DNA of 64,000 nucleotides from Hyphomicrobiales bacterium (GCA_028290285.1 JAQGKD010000003.1:1-64000); one strand, 5' to 3'; positions 16,795 to 26,497 are shown, counted from the stretch's first letter. Notes: generated from the letters alone by a model not told the origin. A program made the numbers and translations.

Positions 16795-17772
16795 TTACAC
16801 CTTCGGGCTTGCGAGCTGCGTGCGTTGTGCCTCCGCGACGAGGGAGGCGACCGCACAGGAGGCCAGCCGCGTGATGTTCGAGTCGGCCCGGCTTGTGAGG
16901 ATGATGGGCACGCGCGCGCCGAGTACGATCCCGGCGGCATCCGCGTCGGCCAGGAACGTGAGGCTTTTCGCGAGCAGGTTCCCGGCTTCCAGATCGGGAA
17001 CGACCAGAACATTGGCCTGCCCGGCCACGGGCGATTGTATTTTCTTGATGCGCGCAGCGCCGAGGTCGATCGCATTGTCCAACGCGAGCGGACCGTCCAG
17101 GATGCCGCCTGTGATCTGCCCCCGGTCGGCCATCTTGCAGAGCGCCGCGGCCTCGATGGTAGAGGGCACCTTGGGATTGACGATCTCCATCGCGGACAGG
17201 ATCGCGACCCGGACGGGATCGATATGCAGCGCTCGGGCAAGATCGATCGCGTTCTGGACGATGTGGACCTTGTCCTCCAACGTCGGTGCAATGTTGACGG
17301 CCGCGTCAGTTATGATGAGCGGGCCTTCATGACCGGGCACGTCCATAACGAAGCAATGGCTGATTCGGCGAATCGTGCGCAGGCCGCCTTCGCGGCGAAC
17401 GACAGCACTCATGAGTTCGTCGGTGTGCAGGCTTCCCTTCATCAGAGCCTCTGCGCCGCCCGACCGGATGAGATCGACCGCTGCTGCTGCAGCGGCATGG
17501 CTGTGAGGTGCTTCGACGATGCGGAGCGCGGAGGCATCCTTGTTGAGCGCCTTTGCGACTGCTTGGATCTTTTCGGACGGCCCAACGAGGATCGGTTTGA
17601 TGAGGCCAAGCTCCGCGGCCTCGAACACCGCACTCAAGGAAGCCGCGTCGCAGGGATAGGCGACAGCAACTTTCAGCACCGGGAGCGATTTGGCAGCTGC
17701 CAAAAGGCGCTCGTATTTTTCGTGCTTACGTACTGCATGCGTGGCCGTCCGGGGCGAAGCTGCGATTGTCAT
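16795..17772 (-). CDS. pta: Phosphate acetyl/butyryltransferase
   Basis: Phosphotransacylase of about 325 residues, the short PTA/PTB form without regulatory domains. It converts acetyl-CoA and phosphate to acetyl phosphate and CoA, feeding AckA. Family stretches: LIKPILVGPSEKI, GGAEALMKGSLHT, DGPLALDNAI and a C-terminal GIVLGARVPIILTSRADS. The start ATG 17772 is preferred over an upstream GTG at 17784 because GGAG lies 6 nt before it. Some databases call this type 'bifunctional enoyl-CoA hydratase/phosphate acetyltransferase', but no hydratase domain is visible. Confidence 0.93.
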   Translation of the reverse strand: MTIAASPRTATHAVRKHEKYERLLAAAKSLPVLKVAVAYPCDAASLSAVFEAAELGLIKPILVGPSEKIQAVAKALNKDASALRIVEAPHSHAAAAAAVDLIRSGGAEALMKGSLHTDELMSAVVRREGGLRTIRRISHCFVMDVPGHEGPLIITDAAVNIAPTLEDKVHIVQNAIDLARALHIDPVRVAILSAMEIVNPKVPSTIEAAALCKMADRGQITGGILDGPLALDNAIDLGAARIKKIQSPVAGQANVLVVPDLEAGNLLAKSLTFLADADAAGIVLGARVPIILTSRADSNITRLASCAVASLVAEAQRTQLASPKV

Positions 17773-17891
17773 GATCGTCTCCACGAATCGTGATTTTCCA
17801 TGCAGCGGGGCGAGCGCGATGGTTCGCCTGCCGTTTGTGCTCCGCGTTCAAGTCCGGCGGCGTGCGATCGCACGCGAGCAAAATGCGCTGT

Positions 17892-18167
17892 TTACTGGAG
17901 CCTGCGGTTGCGTGGCTTCGTCTCTCGTTCGCCGGTTCCATGCGGGCTCAAGTCGCCTACCGTCTCAACAAGCACTGTAGAGCCGCGCTCGTCCGTCACA
18001 TGGACGTAGGTGTCGAGGATGTGCCGGCTTGGTCCGAACTTTTGCACAAGGCCGGTCGCCAGTTCCCGGCTTGCGTCGAGCACTTCTTGTCTGGTTCCGA
18101 TTGCCAGGCCGTCGCGGTCGGAGATCACGCGCTCGGGTGTGACGATGTGGAAAAAACACGTACTCAT
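17892..18167 (-). CDS. DUF6894 family small protein
   Basis: Protein of 91 residues beginning MSTCFFHIVTPERVISDRDG. This is the pattern of DUF6894, in which an aromatic start xYFFHV is followed by an acidic D-x-x-G and alanine-rich helix (here RQEVLDASRELATGLVQKF). These small cytoplasmic proteins are very common in Hyphomicrobiales and their function is unknown. The C-terminal tail is highly charged and departs from the usual short end. GGGAA lies 6 nt before the ATG. Confidence 0.75.
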   Translation of the reverse strand: MSTCFFHIVTPERVISDRDGLAIGTRQEVLDASRELATGLVQKFGPSRHILDTYVHVTDERGSTVLVETVGDLSPHGTGERETKPRNRRLQ

Positions 18168-18277
18168 GAACTATTCCCGGATGATACGCCCTCGGGCTCG
18201 GATACCTGGACAGTTTGGCGAGCATAGGCCGCAGGCATGCGACATGCACGCTTCCCAGCCGTGAATGGCTGCTCGGT

Positions 18278-18343
18278 ACGGATATGACGGCAAATGCTTG
18301 CATGCGAGCGTCAGCGCTCACGTGCGGGTCGTGTCGTATCCGT
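18278..18343. other. Imperfect nested hairpin in a 358-nt gap
   Basis: The gap 18168-18525 has no convincing gene. Within it an outer 11-bp arm pair with one G-T pair (18278-18288 with 18333-18343) encloses an 11-bp inner hairpin with one wobble and one mismatch (18300-18310 with 18315-18325, loop TCAG). It may be a small RNA, a leader of the DUF6894 gene read in reverse, or a processing site. No T-tract follows on either strand. Confidence 0.35.
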
Positions 18344-18525
18344 CGAGGTGAACATCTGTACGCAAACGAGCAAGGCAACGTAGCTCGGGCTCACAAGCCC
18401 GCTCTGTCATCTCATTGATTTCAATCAAGGGCGCCGGTGACATAGTCCGAGCTCCGGTTTGTCCGTTTGCGCACGGATTGGGGGCGCGTCTTCTTAATAG
18501 AGCAGCCGTCGCCGAAGCATATCGT

Positions 18526-19425
18526 TCAGAAGCGAGCGCTCAATCCCACGACGGGCCCATGTTGCAGCACGTCGAATTGATAGAGCGTCTGGCCGGAGCC
18601 TCTCGCATAATCGACATAAAGTGCGCGGTATCCGATAATGCCCGACCAGGTGACGCTGTTGCGGACGGCAAAGTCGAAACTGTAGCCACCGATCGCCTGC
18701 CATGAGAATTTGCTGGCTGCGCCGAAGCCGCCTATGTCGCCACGAAGAAACAGGTCGTGGCCGGGCGCAGCCGCGTAGCGCAGGCGCATGCCGACCAGCG
18801 GATCGAGCCAGTCGATAGCTCCTGAACGAGAGATGGCCTTCGTGCCGGAGACCACGAGGCCGCCCTGATCGATCGTGCCTGCAAGATCGAGGGACAGGTC
18901 GGCTTTCTGGTACCAGTAGCGACCGCCTGCGAGAACGTCGACGGCCAGTGCACCCGACCGCGCCACTTCGTAGGTGGCGCCGAGTTCAACGATGGCCATC
19001 TGGTAATTTATGCCCAGCGAAGCGCCTACCGTTCCGGCGATGCCGGGAGCGGGAGAGCGGGTCCGCGTGGTCCCGGCGTCTAGGCCCACCTTGGTCCAGA
19101 CCGCGTTTGAGAACAGCGAAAAACGGCCGTTGCGGGCTTCAAAATCGGCCATGAGGCCAACAAGCGTGTCGCTCTTCTGGAGAATGTCGATGAAGGTCGC
19201 GTCGACATTGGCGCTTCGGCCCTTGACGGTCTGCGTGCCCTTCATCGACGGAAACCAGCCATAGGGCGTTATCCGGAACGACCACTCGGAGGCGGGCGTC
19301 ACCTCTGTGAATTGTTGAGGCAAAGGCACGTCGGCTGCGAGGGCAGGGCGCAGGCAGGCCAGGGCAAGTCCTGCCGCGATAACGCAGATTGCAGTGAGCC
19401 GCTTGCCATTTTGTAGTCGGGTCAT
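18526..19425 (-). CDS. Outer-membrane beta-barrel protein
   Basis: Exported protein of 299 residues. The signal peptide ends at PALAAD (about residue 31). The mature part has alternating hydrophobic strands, opens with WSFRITPYGWFPSMKGTQ and ends in a terminal phenylalanine (GLSARF), as expected for outer-membrane assembly by Bam. The WxxxPYxWxPxxxGT start occurs in a family of uncharacterised alphaproteobacterial barrels. It is transcribed away from the octaheme cytochrome gene, 191 nt apart, so the two may share control. Substrate or partner unknown. Confidence 0.8.
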   Translation of the reverse strand: MTRLQNGKRLTAICVIAAGLALACLRPALAADVPLPQQFTEVTPASEWSFRITPYGWFPSMKGTQTVKGRSANVDATFIDILQKSDTLVGLMADFEARNGRFSLFSNAVWTKVGLDAGTTRTRSPAPGIAGTVGASLGINYQMAIVELGATYEVARSGALAVDVLAGGRYWYQKADLSLDLAGTIDQGGLVVSGTKAISRSGAIDWLDPLVGMRLRYAAAPGHDLFLRGDIGGFGAASKFSWQAIGGYSFDFAVRNSVTWSGIIGYRALYVDYARGSGQTLYQFDVLQHGPVVGLSARF

Positions 19426-19616
19426 GCCTCGTCCCCATACGATCGTTCAAGTCGAATAAGTTATTGAAGCAGGCTTCCTTCCGGGACACTATAGGTGCAG
19501 CTGCAAAGGAAGCTTATTGCATCGGCATGTGATTTTTAAGCTACTAGAATTACGTACGTATTCGAACTTATTTGCGTGAAAGTCGTCCGAAGCTGCCGGA
19601 TTTGGGGGAAGTCTGC
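19426..19616. promoter_or_regulatory. Divergent promoter region, barrel protein and octaheme cytochrome
   Basis: This 191-nt region separates two divergent genes and is clearly more AT-rich than its surroundings (notably 19500-19575). It contains the short palindrome ACGTACGT near 19553. It must hold promoters for both directions, but I cannot assign -35/-10 boxes with confidence. Confidence 0.5.
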
Positions 19617-22007
19617 ATGCCCGTGTCGCTAAGCGAGCGAACCGCGTCGGACCCGCAGTCCGGGCTGTCCCGAACGAAGGCTCTTGCGCTGGCGTTGCTG
19701 TGCGCAGGCGGTGTTCTGGCGGCAGGCGTTGTGCACGGGCAAGTCTCGTCTGTCCGCGCCCCAGCGGTCGGCACGCTTACGCGCGACGCTGCGCCCGGCT
19801 ACGCAGGATCTACAGCTTGCGCCGGATGTCATGCCGTGGAGGGTGCGGCGTGGGCCAAGTCCCAGCACGCACGCGCGATGCAGCCGGCGACGACGGGTTC
19901 GGTTCTCGGAAATTTCGGCGAGACCCGCGCCGAGCATTTCGGTTCGCAGGCGCGGTTCTCCAGCAAGGACGGTGCATTCTTTGTCCAGACGGAAGGCAAG
20001 GATGGGAAGTCCGCCGATTTCGCCGTCGACTACACGTTCGGCGTCGAGCCCTTGCAGCAATATCTGACGACGCTTCCGGATGGCCGCATGCAGGTTCTGC
20101 CCTACGCATGGGACACGCGCACGAAAGACGCGGGCGGGCAGCGCTGGATTCATCTTTACCCGGATGAGGCGATCCCTCCGGGCGACGCGCTGCACTGGAC
20201 GGGCGCTCAGCAGAACTGGAACTTTATGTGCGCCGACTGTCACTCGACTGCTGTTCGCAAGGGATATGACGCTGCTGCGAACCGGTTCTCCACGACCTAC
20301 TCGGAGATCAGCGTCGGCTGCGAAAGCTGCCATGGGCCGGGCGCGGGGCATGTGGCATGGGCGAAGGGCGGGCGGAGCGGGGACCTTTCGACAAAGGGGT
20401 TCGCCAGCGTCGCCGCCAAACGTCCCGCGCCGGACTGGACACCTGATCCAGCAACCGGCAGCCCCGCACATGGCGTGTCGCGCCCCGTCGGCGACGAGGT
20501 GGAGACCTGCGGCACCTGCCATTCACGGCGCGGCCAGTTCGCGGAAGGGTGGCAGCCCGGCAAGCCCCTGGCCGACTTCTACAGGCCGTCGTTCCTGACG
20601 CCCGACCTCTTCGAGGCAGACGGGCAGATGCGCGACGAGGTGTTCAACTACGCCTCCTTCCTGCAGAGCAAGATGCACGCGAAGGGCGTCGTGTGCAGCG
20701 ATTGCCACGATCCGCATGGCGGTAAGCTCAAGGCGGATGGAAGCGAGGTCTGCTCGCAATGCCATATGCCGCAGAAATTCGCGGCGGCGGGCCATACTGG
20801 GCACGCGACCGGTGCGGGGCAACCGGACTGCGTCTCCTGTCACATGCCCTCGCGCACCTACATGGTGGTCGATCCCCGTCACGATCATGGTTTCCGCATC
20901 CCGCGACCCGATCTCTCGATGTCGCTGGGCACACCGAATGCGTGCAACGACTGCCATCGCGACAAGCCTGCTGCGTGGGCCGCAGGGGCGGTCGAGCGCT
21001 GGCATGGCCCTGTCCGCAAGGGGGGGCAGACCTACGCCGCAGCGTTCCATGCCGCCGCCAGCGGCCAACCCGAGGCGCGGGCGTTGCTCTTGCAGGTGGC
21101 GAAGGACTCCCAGGCGCCCGCCATTGCGCGCGGGACCGCGCTGCTGATGTTGGAAAACAGGCCGTCTGTCGAGGTCGAGGCCGCCATGGTGCGCGGATTG
21201 TCAGACCCCGATCCGATGGTTCGGGTCGCGGCTCTTGGAGGGCTCCGCACACTGCCGCAAGAACAGCGCTGGCGGCGGGGCAGCGCGGGCCTGGTCGATC
21301 CGGTGCGGGCCGTGCGACTTCAGGCGGCCGTGACACTGGCTGAGGGGCCGCCCGCAACCGCCAGCGATGCCGAGCGGCGGGCATTCGCGGGTGCCGCCGC
21401 CGAATATGTCGCTGCCGAACGCTTCAACGCGGACCGGGCTGAAAGCCGTTCGAATCTCGGCCAATTCTTCGCGCGGCAGGGCCGGATGGCGGAGGCCGAG
21501 CAGGAGTATCTCGCGGCGCTGAACCTGGCCTTCGCGGTGGCGCCGCGCGTCGATCTGGCGGATCTATACCGCACGCTCGGCCGCGAAGCGGAGGCCGAGC
21601 TTCTTCTGCGCCAGACCATTTCGATCGATCCACGCGCAGCAGGGCCCCGTCACGCGCTGGGGCTGGCGCTGATCCGGGCCAAGCGCTACCCGGAGGCACT
21701 CGAGGCACTCAGGCGGGCCTCGGAACTCGAACCTACGCAGCCACGCTACGCCTATGTTTACGCGGTTGCGCTGGAATCGACGGGACGTGCGGCCGAGGCG
21801 GCGGGGATTCTGGAAAAGGCGCTCGAGGCCAGCCCTTCAGACATGCAGGTTCTCGGCAAATTGTTGCAGAGCGCCATGCGTGCCGGCGATATCGGGAGAG
21901 CGCTTCCCCTTGCGGATCGTCTTCGCATGCTGCTCCCCGACGATCCATCCGTCGGGCAACTCGCGGGGCAGTTGAAGGCCGCCGCCGGCAAGCTTGCGCC
22001 GAAATGA
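19617..22007 (+). CDS. Octaheme c-type cytochrome with HEAT-like and TPR repeats
   Basis: Exported multihaem protein of about 796 residues. A membrane-spanning signal lies at 20-40, followed by eight CxxCH haem sites starting at C68, C205, C235, C298, C360, C379, C405 and C443. The rest is an alpha-helical part with HEAT-like pairs (450-600) and TPR units (about 615-780). The sites sit in the first 450 residues, as in nitrite/hydroxylamine-type or electron-relay multihaem proteins. The ATG at 19617 has GGGGGA 8 nt upstream; an upstream TTG in the same frame is rejected. It probably passes electrons in the periplasm, with the TPR part binding a partner. No catalytic assignment is possible. Confidence 0.88.
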   Translation: MPVSLSERTASDPQSGLSRTKALALALLCAGGVLAAGVVHGQVSSVRAPAVGTLTRDAAPGYAGSTACAGCHAVEGAAWAKSQHARAMQPATTGSVLGNFGETRAEHFGSQARFSSKDGAFFVQTEGKDGKSADFAVDYTFGVEPLQQYLTTLPDGRMQVLPYAWDTRTKDAGGQRWIHLYPDEAIPPGDALHWTGAQQNWNFMCADCHSTAVRKGYDAAANRFSTTYSEISVGCESCHGPGAGHVAWAKGGRSGDLSTKGFASVAAKRPAPDWTPDPATGSPAHGVSRPVGDEVETCGTCHSRRGQFAEGWQPGKPLADFYRPSFLTPDLFEADGQMRDEVFNYASFLQSKMHAKGVVCSDCHDPHGGKLKADGSEVCSQCHMPQKFAAAGHTGHATGAGQPDCVSCHMPSRTYMVVDPRHDHGFRIPRPDLSMSLGTPNACNDCHRDKPAAWAAGAVERWHGPVRKGGQTYAAAFHAAASGQPEARALLLQVAKDSQAPAIARGTALLMLENRPSVEVEAAMVRGLSDPDPMVRVAALGGLRTLPQEQRWRRGSAGLVDPVRAVRLQAAVTLAEGPPATASDAERRAFAGAAAEYVAAERFNADRAESRSNLGQFFARQGRMAEAEQEYLAALNLAFAVAPRVDLADLYRTLGREAEAELLLRQTISIDPRAAGPRHALGLALIRAKRYPEALEALRRASELEPTQPRYAYVYAVALESTGRAAEAAGILEKALEASPSDMQVLGKLLQSAMRAGDIGRALPLADRLRMLLPDDPSVGQLAGQLKAAAGKLAPK

Positions 22008-22174
22008 AGCCAATCTTTCCGCTTGGTACGATAATAAGCCGACTTCCGAGATGCCTTACGTTCCGCTTGTGAGAAAGCCCGAAATCTCAATAGTATTTTG
22101 GACTTCTTGCGAAATGCCCCCGTGTGAGCTTTTGCTTTGCGCCGGGTGCGAACCTGCCAGACAGGAGGCTGAAC

Positions 22175-23635
22175 ATGAGGCACACAGCAGGGATACTTGC
22201 AGTCGGAACCCTCATCGCATCCATCAACGCGCAGGGGGCCGTCGCGCAAGGCGCGGCTCCGAAGCTCACGGAGGAGCAGGCTCACTCGATCGGCGTGGAT
22301 GCCTATGTCTATCTGTATCCGCTCGTCACGATGGACCTGACGCGCAAGCAGCTGACGAATACGGACAAGGTTCCTGGCAGGGGACCCATGAATGTCTTTC
22401 ACAATGTCCCGGCCTATCCTCCGGCGAGCGACACGTCCGTGGTTCGGACGAATTACGACACGCTCTATTCGATCGCGTATTTGGACTTGCTGAAGGAGCC
22501 GGTCGTCGTCTCGGTCCCCGATACCGCGGGGCGCTATTATCTTCTGCCGATGCTCGACATGTGGACCGATGTGTTCGCATCTCCCGGCTGGCGTACGACC
22601 GGAACACAGGCCGGAAACTTCCTCGTGACGCCGCCCGGCTGGAGACCGGATCTGCGCGAACGCGTCAGTGACGAATTCAGGCTGCCGAAGGACGTCCAGC
22701 GCATCGATGCGCCGACGCCTTATGTCTGGATCATCGGGCGCACCAAGACCGACGGTCCCGCTGACTACGAGGCGGTGCGTAAAATCCAGGCGGGCTTCGA
22801 GATCACTCCGCTTTCCGAATGGGGACAGACGCGCAAGCCTGTCGAACTCAAAGTGGACCCTTCAGTCGACATGAAGACCTCGCCTCGCGAGCAGGTCGAT
22901 ACCATGCCGGTCGGACGGTTTTTCGCCTATGCGGCGGAGCTGATGGGGCAGCAGCCGCCGCATCTCACCGACCAGCCGATCCTTGCACAGATGCAAAAGC
23001 TAGGCATCGCGCCGGGCAAGCCCTTCGACATCGCGAAGGTCGATCCGATCATCGCGCGGGCGCTCGATACGGTTCCTGAAGATGCGCAGAAGCTGATGGA
23101 CTGGAAGCTTCCGACGATCGCGCGCGTCGTCAACGGCTGGTCGATGAATACCGATACGATGGGCGTCTACGGCAATTACTATCTCAAGCGGGCCATCGTC
23201 TCGCGCCTGGGCTTGGGCGCGAACCTGCCGGAAGATGCGATCTACCCGTTGAATCTTGCTGACGAGTCCGGCAAGCCGCTGGATGGTGCGAATAAATACA
23301 CGATCCGCTTCGAAAAAGGCGCCATGCCGCCTGTGAACGCCTTCTGGTCCATCACCATGTACGATCCGGCGGGGAACGCTTATCCCAACAGCCTCGAGCG
23401 GCAAGCGGTCAGCTCATGGATGCCGTTCAAGTACAACGCCGACGGATCGCTGGACCTATATTTCCAGAACGAGAGCCCCGGCAAGACCAAGGAGGCGAAT
23501 TGGCTGCCCTCGCCCAAGGGAGGATTCAACCTCACCATGCGCATGTACAGCCCGAAGGATGAGGTATTGAACGGCCGGTGGAACCCGCCGCCGGTCGTCA
23601 GGGCGCAGGACGCGAGCGCAATGAGCGCGCAGTAA
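22175..23635 (+). CDS. DUF1254/DUF1214 domain protein, exported
   Basis: Protein of 486 residues with a signal peptide (cut after VAQG, about residue 26). An N-terminal DUF1254 domain contains AYVYLYPLVTMDLTRKQ and NYDTLYSIAYLDL. A C-terminal DUF1214 domain contains PPVNAFWSITMYD and YFQNESPGKTKEANWLPSP. Such two-domain proteins are frequent in proteobacteria and of unknown function. GGAGG stands 7 nt before the ATG at 22175. It follows the octaheme cytochrome by 167 nt and meets the next gene tail to tail with a 3-nt gap. Confidence 0.9.
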   Translation: MRHTAGILAVGTLIASINAQGAVAQGAAPKLTEEQAHSIGVDAYVYLYPLVTMDLTRKQLTNTDKVPGRGPMNVFHNVPAYPPASDTSVVRTNYDTLYSIAYLDLLKEPVVVSVPDTAGRYYLLPMLDMWTDVFASPGWRTTGTQAGNFLVTPPGWRPDLRERVSDEFRLPKDVQRIDAPTPYVWIIGRTKTDGPADYEAVRKIQAGFEITPLSEWGQTRKPVELKVDPSVDMKTSPREQVDTMPVGRFFAYAAELMGQQPPHLTDQPILAQMQKLGIAPGKPFDIAKVDPIIARALDTVPEDAQKLMDWKLPTIARVVNGWSMNTDTMGVYGNYYLKRAIVSRLGLGANLPEDAIYPLNLADESGKPLDGANKYTIRFEKGAMPPVNAFWSITMYDPAGNAYPNSLERQAVSSWMPFKYNADGSLDLYFQNESPGKTKEANWLPSPKGGFNLTMRMYSPKDEVLNGRWNPPPVVRAQDASAMSAQ

Positions 23636-23638
23636 CGG

Positions 23639-25300
23639 TCAATCGCGCGGAAGGAAGCTGTGCGGATCGGCCACGGCCCAGGCCCGCGCATAGGGCGTCT
23701 CCTCGGGGTGGGTGAGGAGCGCGCCGGCTTCGAGGACGGGATAGATGTCCGCGAAGCTGGCGATCTCGCGTTGCGACACGCGGCGCTGGATGTGGCGTCT
23801 GGTGAATTGCGCGGGGTGGGTCAGGCCTGCGGCGGCGGTGAGTTCCGCCAGGGATTCAAGCGTCGCCTTGTGGTAGTGCGCCACTCTCTCCGCCTTGTCG
23901 TGCACAACAAGTCCTCGCTGACGTGCGGGATCCTGCGTCGCGACGCCGGTGGGGCATCGGTCGGTATGGCAGGACTGCGACTGGATGCAGCCGAGTGCGA
24001 ACATGAAGCCGCGCGCTGAATTGCACCAGTCGGCTCCCAGTGTGATCGCGCGCACCATGTCGAAGGCCGTTGCGATCTTCCCGCTGGCGCCGAGCTTGAC
24101 GCGGTGGCGGGCGTCGATCCCGATCAGGGCGTTGTTCACGAAGGTGAGCCCTTCGCGCAGCGGCTTGCCGAGGTGGTCGATGAACTCCATGGGCGCGGCG
24201 CCCGTGCCGCCTTCCTTGCCATCCACGACGATGAAGTCGGGATAGATTCCGGTCTCCCGCATCGCCTTGCAGATGGCGAGGAATTCCCATTCATGCCCGA
24301 CGCAGAGCTTGAATCCCGTCGGCTTGCCACCCGACAGGTTCCGCAACGTCGCGACGAACTTCAGTAAGCCGACGGGTGTCGAAAAGGCGGAATGCCCGGC
24401 GGGCGAAACACAATCCACGCCCATGGGCACGCCACGCGTCGCGGCGATCTCCGCGCTGACTTTCGAGGCCGGCAGCACGCCGCCGTGGCCGGGCTTGGCG
24501 CCCTGGCTCAGTTTGACCTCAATCATCTTGATCTGCTCGTTGACGGCGGCCCCGGCAAAGCGTTCGGCCGAGAATGTCCCGTCGGCATTGCGCGCGCCGA
24601 AATAGCCGGAGCCGAGTTCCCAGATGATGTCGCCGCCGAATTCCGCGTGGTGCGAACTGAAGCCGCCCTCGCCGGTGTCATGCGCGAAACCGCCGATGCG
24701 CGCGCCCTTGTTCAACGCGCGGATCGCATTGGCGCTGAGCGCGCCGAAACTCATGGCCGAGATGCTGAAGAGCGACATCGCATAGGCCTGGCAGCCATCG
24801 AAGCCACCGACCTGCGTGCGCACATCAGCGACGGGAACCGCCGCCGGCATCATGGAATGCGTGATCCATTCGAACCCCTCGGCATAGACGTCGTAGCTCG
24901 TCCCGAAGGGCCTTTTGTCCAGGGCGCTCTTGGGGCGCTGGTAGACGATGGCGCGCTTGTCGCGGCTGAAGGGCGTGCCGCTCTTGTCGTCCTCGAAGAA
25001 ATACTGGCGGATCGCCGGCCGGATGTCCTCGAACATGAAACGCAGATGCGCGGCGATCGGGTAATTGCGCAGGATCGAATGCGTGGTCTGCAGCATGTCG
25101 TTCACGCCGACGACAACGAGCGCGAGGGACAGGAGGAAGCACGCGACCAGCAGCGGATGAGCGCCCTGCACCAGCAGGAGCGCGAGGCCGCAGGTGAGTG
25201 CCACGGCGGCAGAGGCCGTCAGCGGCAGGAAACGGGGCGTGCGAATAAATTCGATGGCCCGCCGGAGCGCCGCCCCGGCCGTGCTTTGCACCACGTTCAT
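23639..25300 (-). CDS. Membrane-anchored FMN-binding glutamate synthase family protein
   Basis: GltB-like protein of about 553 residues holding only the FMN/Fe-S synthase domain, without the glutamine amidotransferase part. Two membrane helices (about 23-75) precede the barrel, which contains SFGALSANAIRALNKGA, KPGHGGVLPASKV and DGKEGGTGAAP. The three [3Fe-4S] cysteines are present in CIQSQSCHTDRC. It probably oxidises or reduces an amino-acid-like or quinone-linked substrate at the membrane; glutamate synthesis is unlikely for this stand-alone form. ATG 25300 is preferred over 25306 because GGAG is 7 nt upstream of it. Confidence 0.87.
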   Translation of the reverse strand: MNVVQSTAGAALRRAIEFIRTPRFLPLTASAAVALTCGLALLLVQGAHPLLVACFLLSLALVVVGVNDMLQTTHSILRNYPIAAHLRFMFEDIRPAIRQYFFEDDKSGTPFSRDKRAIVYQRPKSALDKRPFGTSYDVYAEGFEWITHSMMPAAVPVADVRTQVGGFDGCQAYAMSLFSISAMSFGALSANAIRALNKGARIGGFAHDTGEGGFSSHHAEFGGDIIWELGSGYFGARNADGTFSAERFAGAAVNEQIKMIEVKLSQGAKPGHGGVLPASKVSAEIAATRGVPMGVDCVSPAGHSAFSTPVGLLKFVATLRNLSGGKPTGFKLCVGHEWEFLAICKAMRETGIYPDFIVVDGKEGGTGAAPMEFIDHLGKPLREGLTFVNNALIGIDARHRVKLGASGKIATAFDMVRAITLGADWCNSARGFMFALGCIQSQSCHTDRCPTGVATQDPARQRGLVVHDKAERVAHYHKATLESLAELTAAAGLTHPAQFTRRHIQRRVSQREIASFADIYPVLEAGALLTHPEETPYARAWAVADPHSFLPRD

Positions 25301-25471
25301 GTCCATGCTCCGACGGGTTGTGACGGGAGCAGGTCTGGGCCGCAGCGCTCCTCCAAGCTTGACAATATGGCGGAGTTTGACGGGCCATGCCAGAGGTCGG
25401 GCGCTGCGCGGAGCTCTGGCAAATGCCATCGAAAGCTTCGTGCAAGCCTCACCGCCGTCACGCGCGCATCG

Positions 25472-26284
25472 TCAATGCGTCAGGCTCATGAACACCTGGT
25501 AGAATCCGATCAGCAACTCGAACAGGATCAGCCCGACGATGGTCAGTTCCAGCCGTGTCGAGCGGTTTGTGTCCAGGATATCTGTCATGGCGCGGGCGGT
25601 TTCGACGATCACATCGAGCTTTCGCTGCAAGGCCTGATCGCGTTCCTTCAACTCGTATTCGTCTTCGAGGCGCGCATAGAGCCGGTCGAGATCGGGCCTA
25701 TCCCAAAGGACATCCGGCTTTTCGTTAATGGCCACGCGGCCGGAGACGCGATGCTGCACCAGGAGGGCCTTGCCGATGAGCTGGAGCATGCTGCGGCGGG
25801 GAAAGCCGATCACGCCCTTTTCGGCGAGCAGGACCGCGAAGGGTTCGATCGTATCGAACACGGCATTGACCTCGCGTTCGTCGCGGGCGAGCGCGACGGT
25901 CTTGGCGAGCACGTCGGCGACCACAAGGAAGCGCTCGTTCGAGAGGTCGATGAGCTGGATGGGGCCGCCGGGCGGGATCTTGTCCTCGACCCGGCTGCCG
26001 CTTTCGACAATTGCGGTCTCGTCATCCACCTGCGCGCGCTTGCCGGCAACCCTGCCGTCGAGCCGCATCAGGAAATGCTCTTCCTCGACGGGCGAGAGGC
26101 CGGCCAGCACGGCTACACCGAAGCGATAGAGCGCGACCTTGCCCGAGGCGACGTGGAAGGTCAGCGGGTTTGCATTGATCATGTCGGGCCGCTCGAGCCC
26201 GGCGGTTTCGATGCGATGCCCCAGCAGCAGGGCTCGTACCGTATTGCGCACAGGGGCGACGACAGACGGGATGTTCTCAGTCAC
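25472..26284 (-). CDS. RMD1/YagE (DUF155) family membrane protein
   Basis: Protein of about 270 residues. The N-terminal part (VRALLLGHRIETAGLE, then VALYRFGVAVLAGLS) and the conserved DRPDLDRLYARLEDEYELKERD near the end match the DUF155 family, related to yeast Rmd1 and Mrx10. A single C-terminal membrane helix (LELTIVGLILFELLIGFYQV) anchors it in a tail-in fashion. The molecular function is not known in bacteria. The GTG start at 26284 fits family length; a longer GTG frame from 26368 adds unrelated basic sequence. Confidence 0.8.
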   Translation of the reverse strand: MTENIPSVVAPVRNTVRALLLGHRIETAGLERPDMINANPLTFHVASGKVALYRFGVAVLAGLSPVEEEHFLMRLDGRVAGKRAQVDDETAIVESGSRVEDKIPPGGPIQLIDLSNERFLVVADVLAKTVALARDEREVNAVFDTIEPFAVLLAEKGVIGFPRRSMLQLIGKALLVQHRVSGRVAINEKPDVLWDRPDLDRLYARLEDEYELKERDQALQRKLDVIVETARAMTDILDTNRSTRLELTIVGLILFELLIGFYQVFMSLTH

Positions 26285-26497
26285 GGTTTGATCTCGTCCT
26301 GGCAGGCCGATGGCGATCGACGGCTGCCGATCCGCGCGGGAAGTCGCGCGAGCGCCTGCCTGCTTCACGCCACAGGCATAGTCATGAACGATGACAGCCG
26401 CAACACGGCCACCTTAGGCGGCCCCATGACCCGAGCCTTGAGCCAGATCATGGGCCTATCCATCCAACTCCCCCAATGTGACGGCATGGAGGACATC

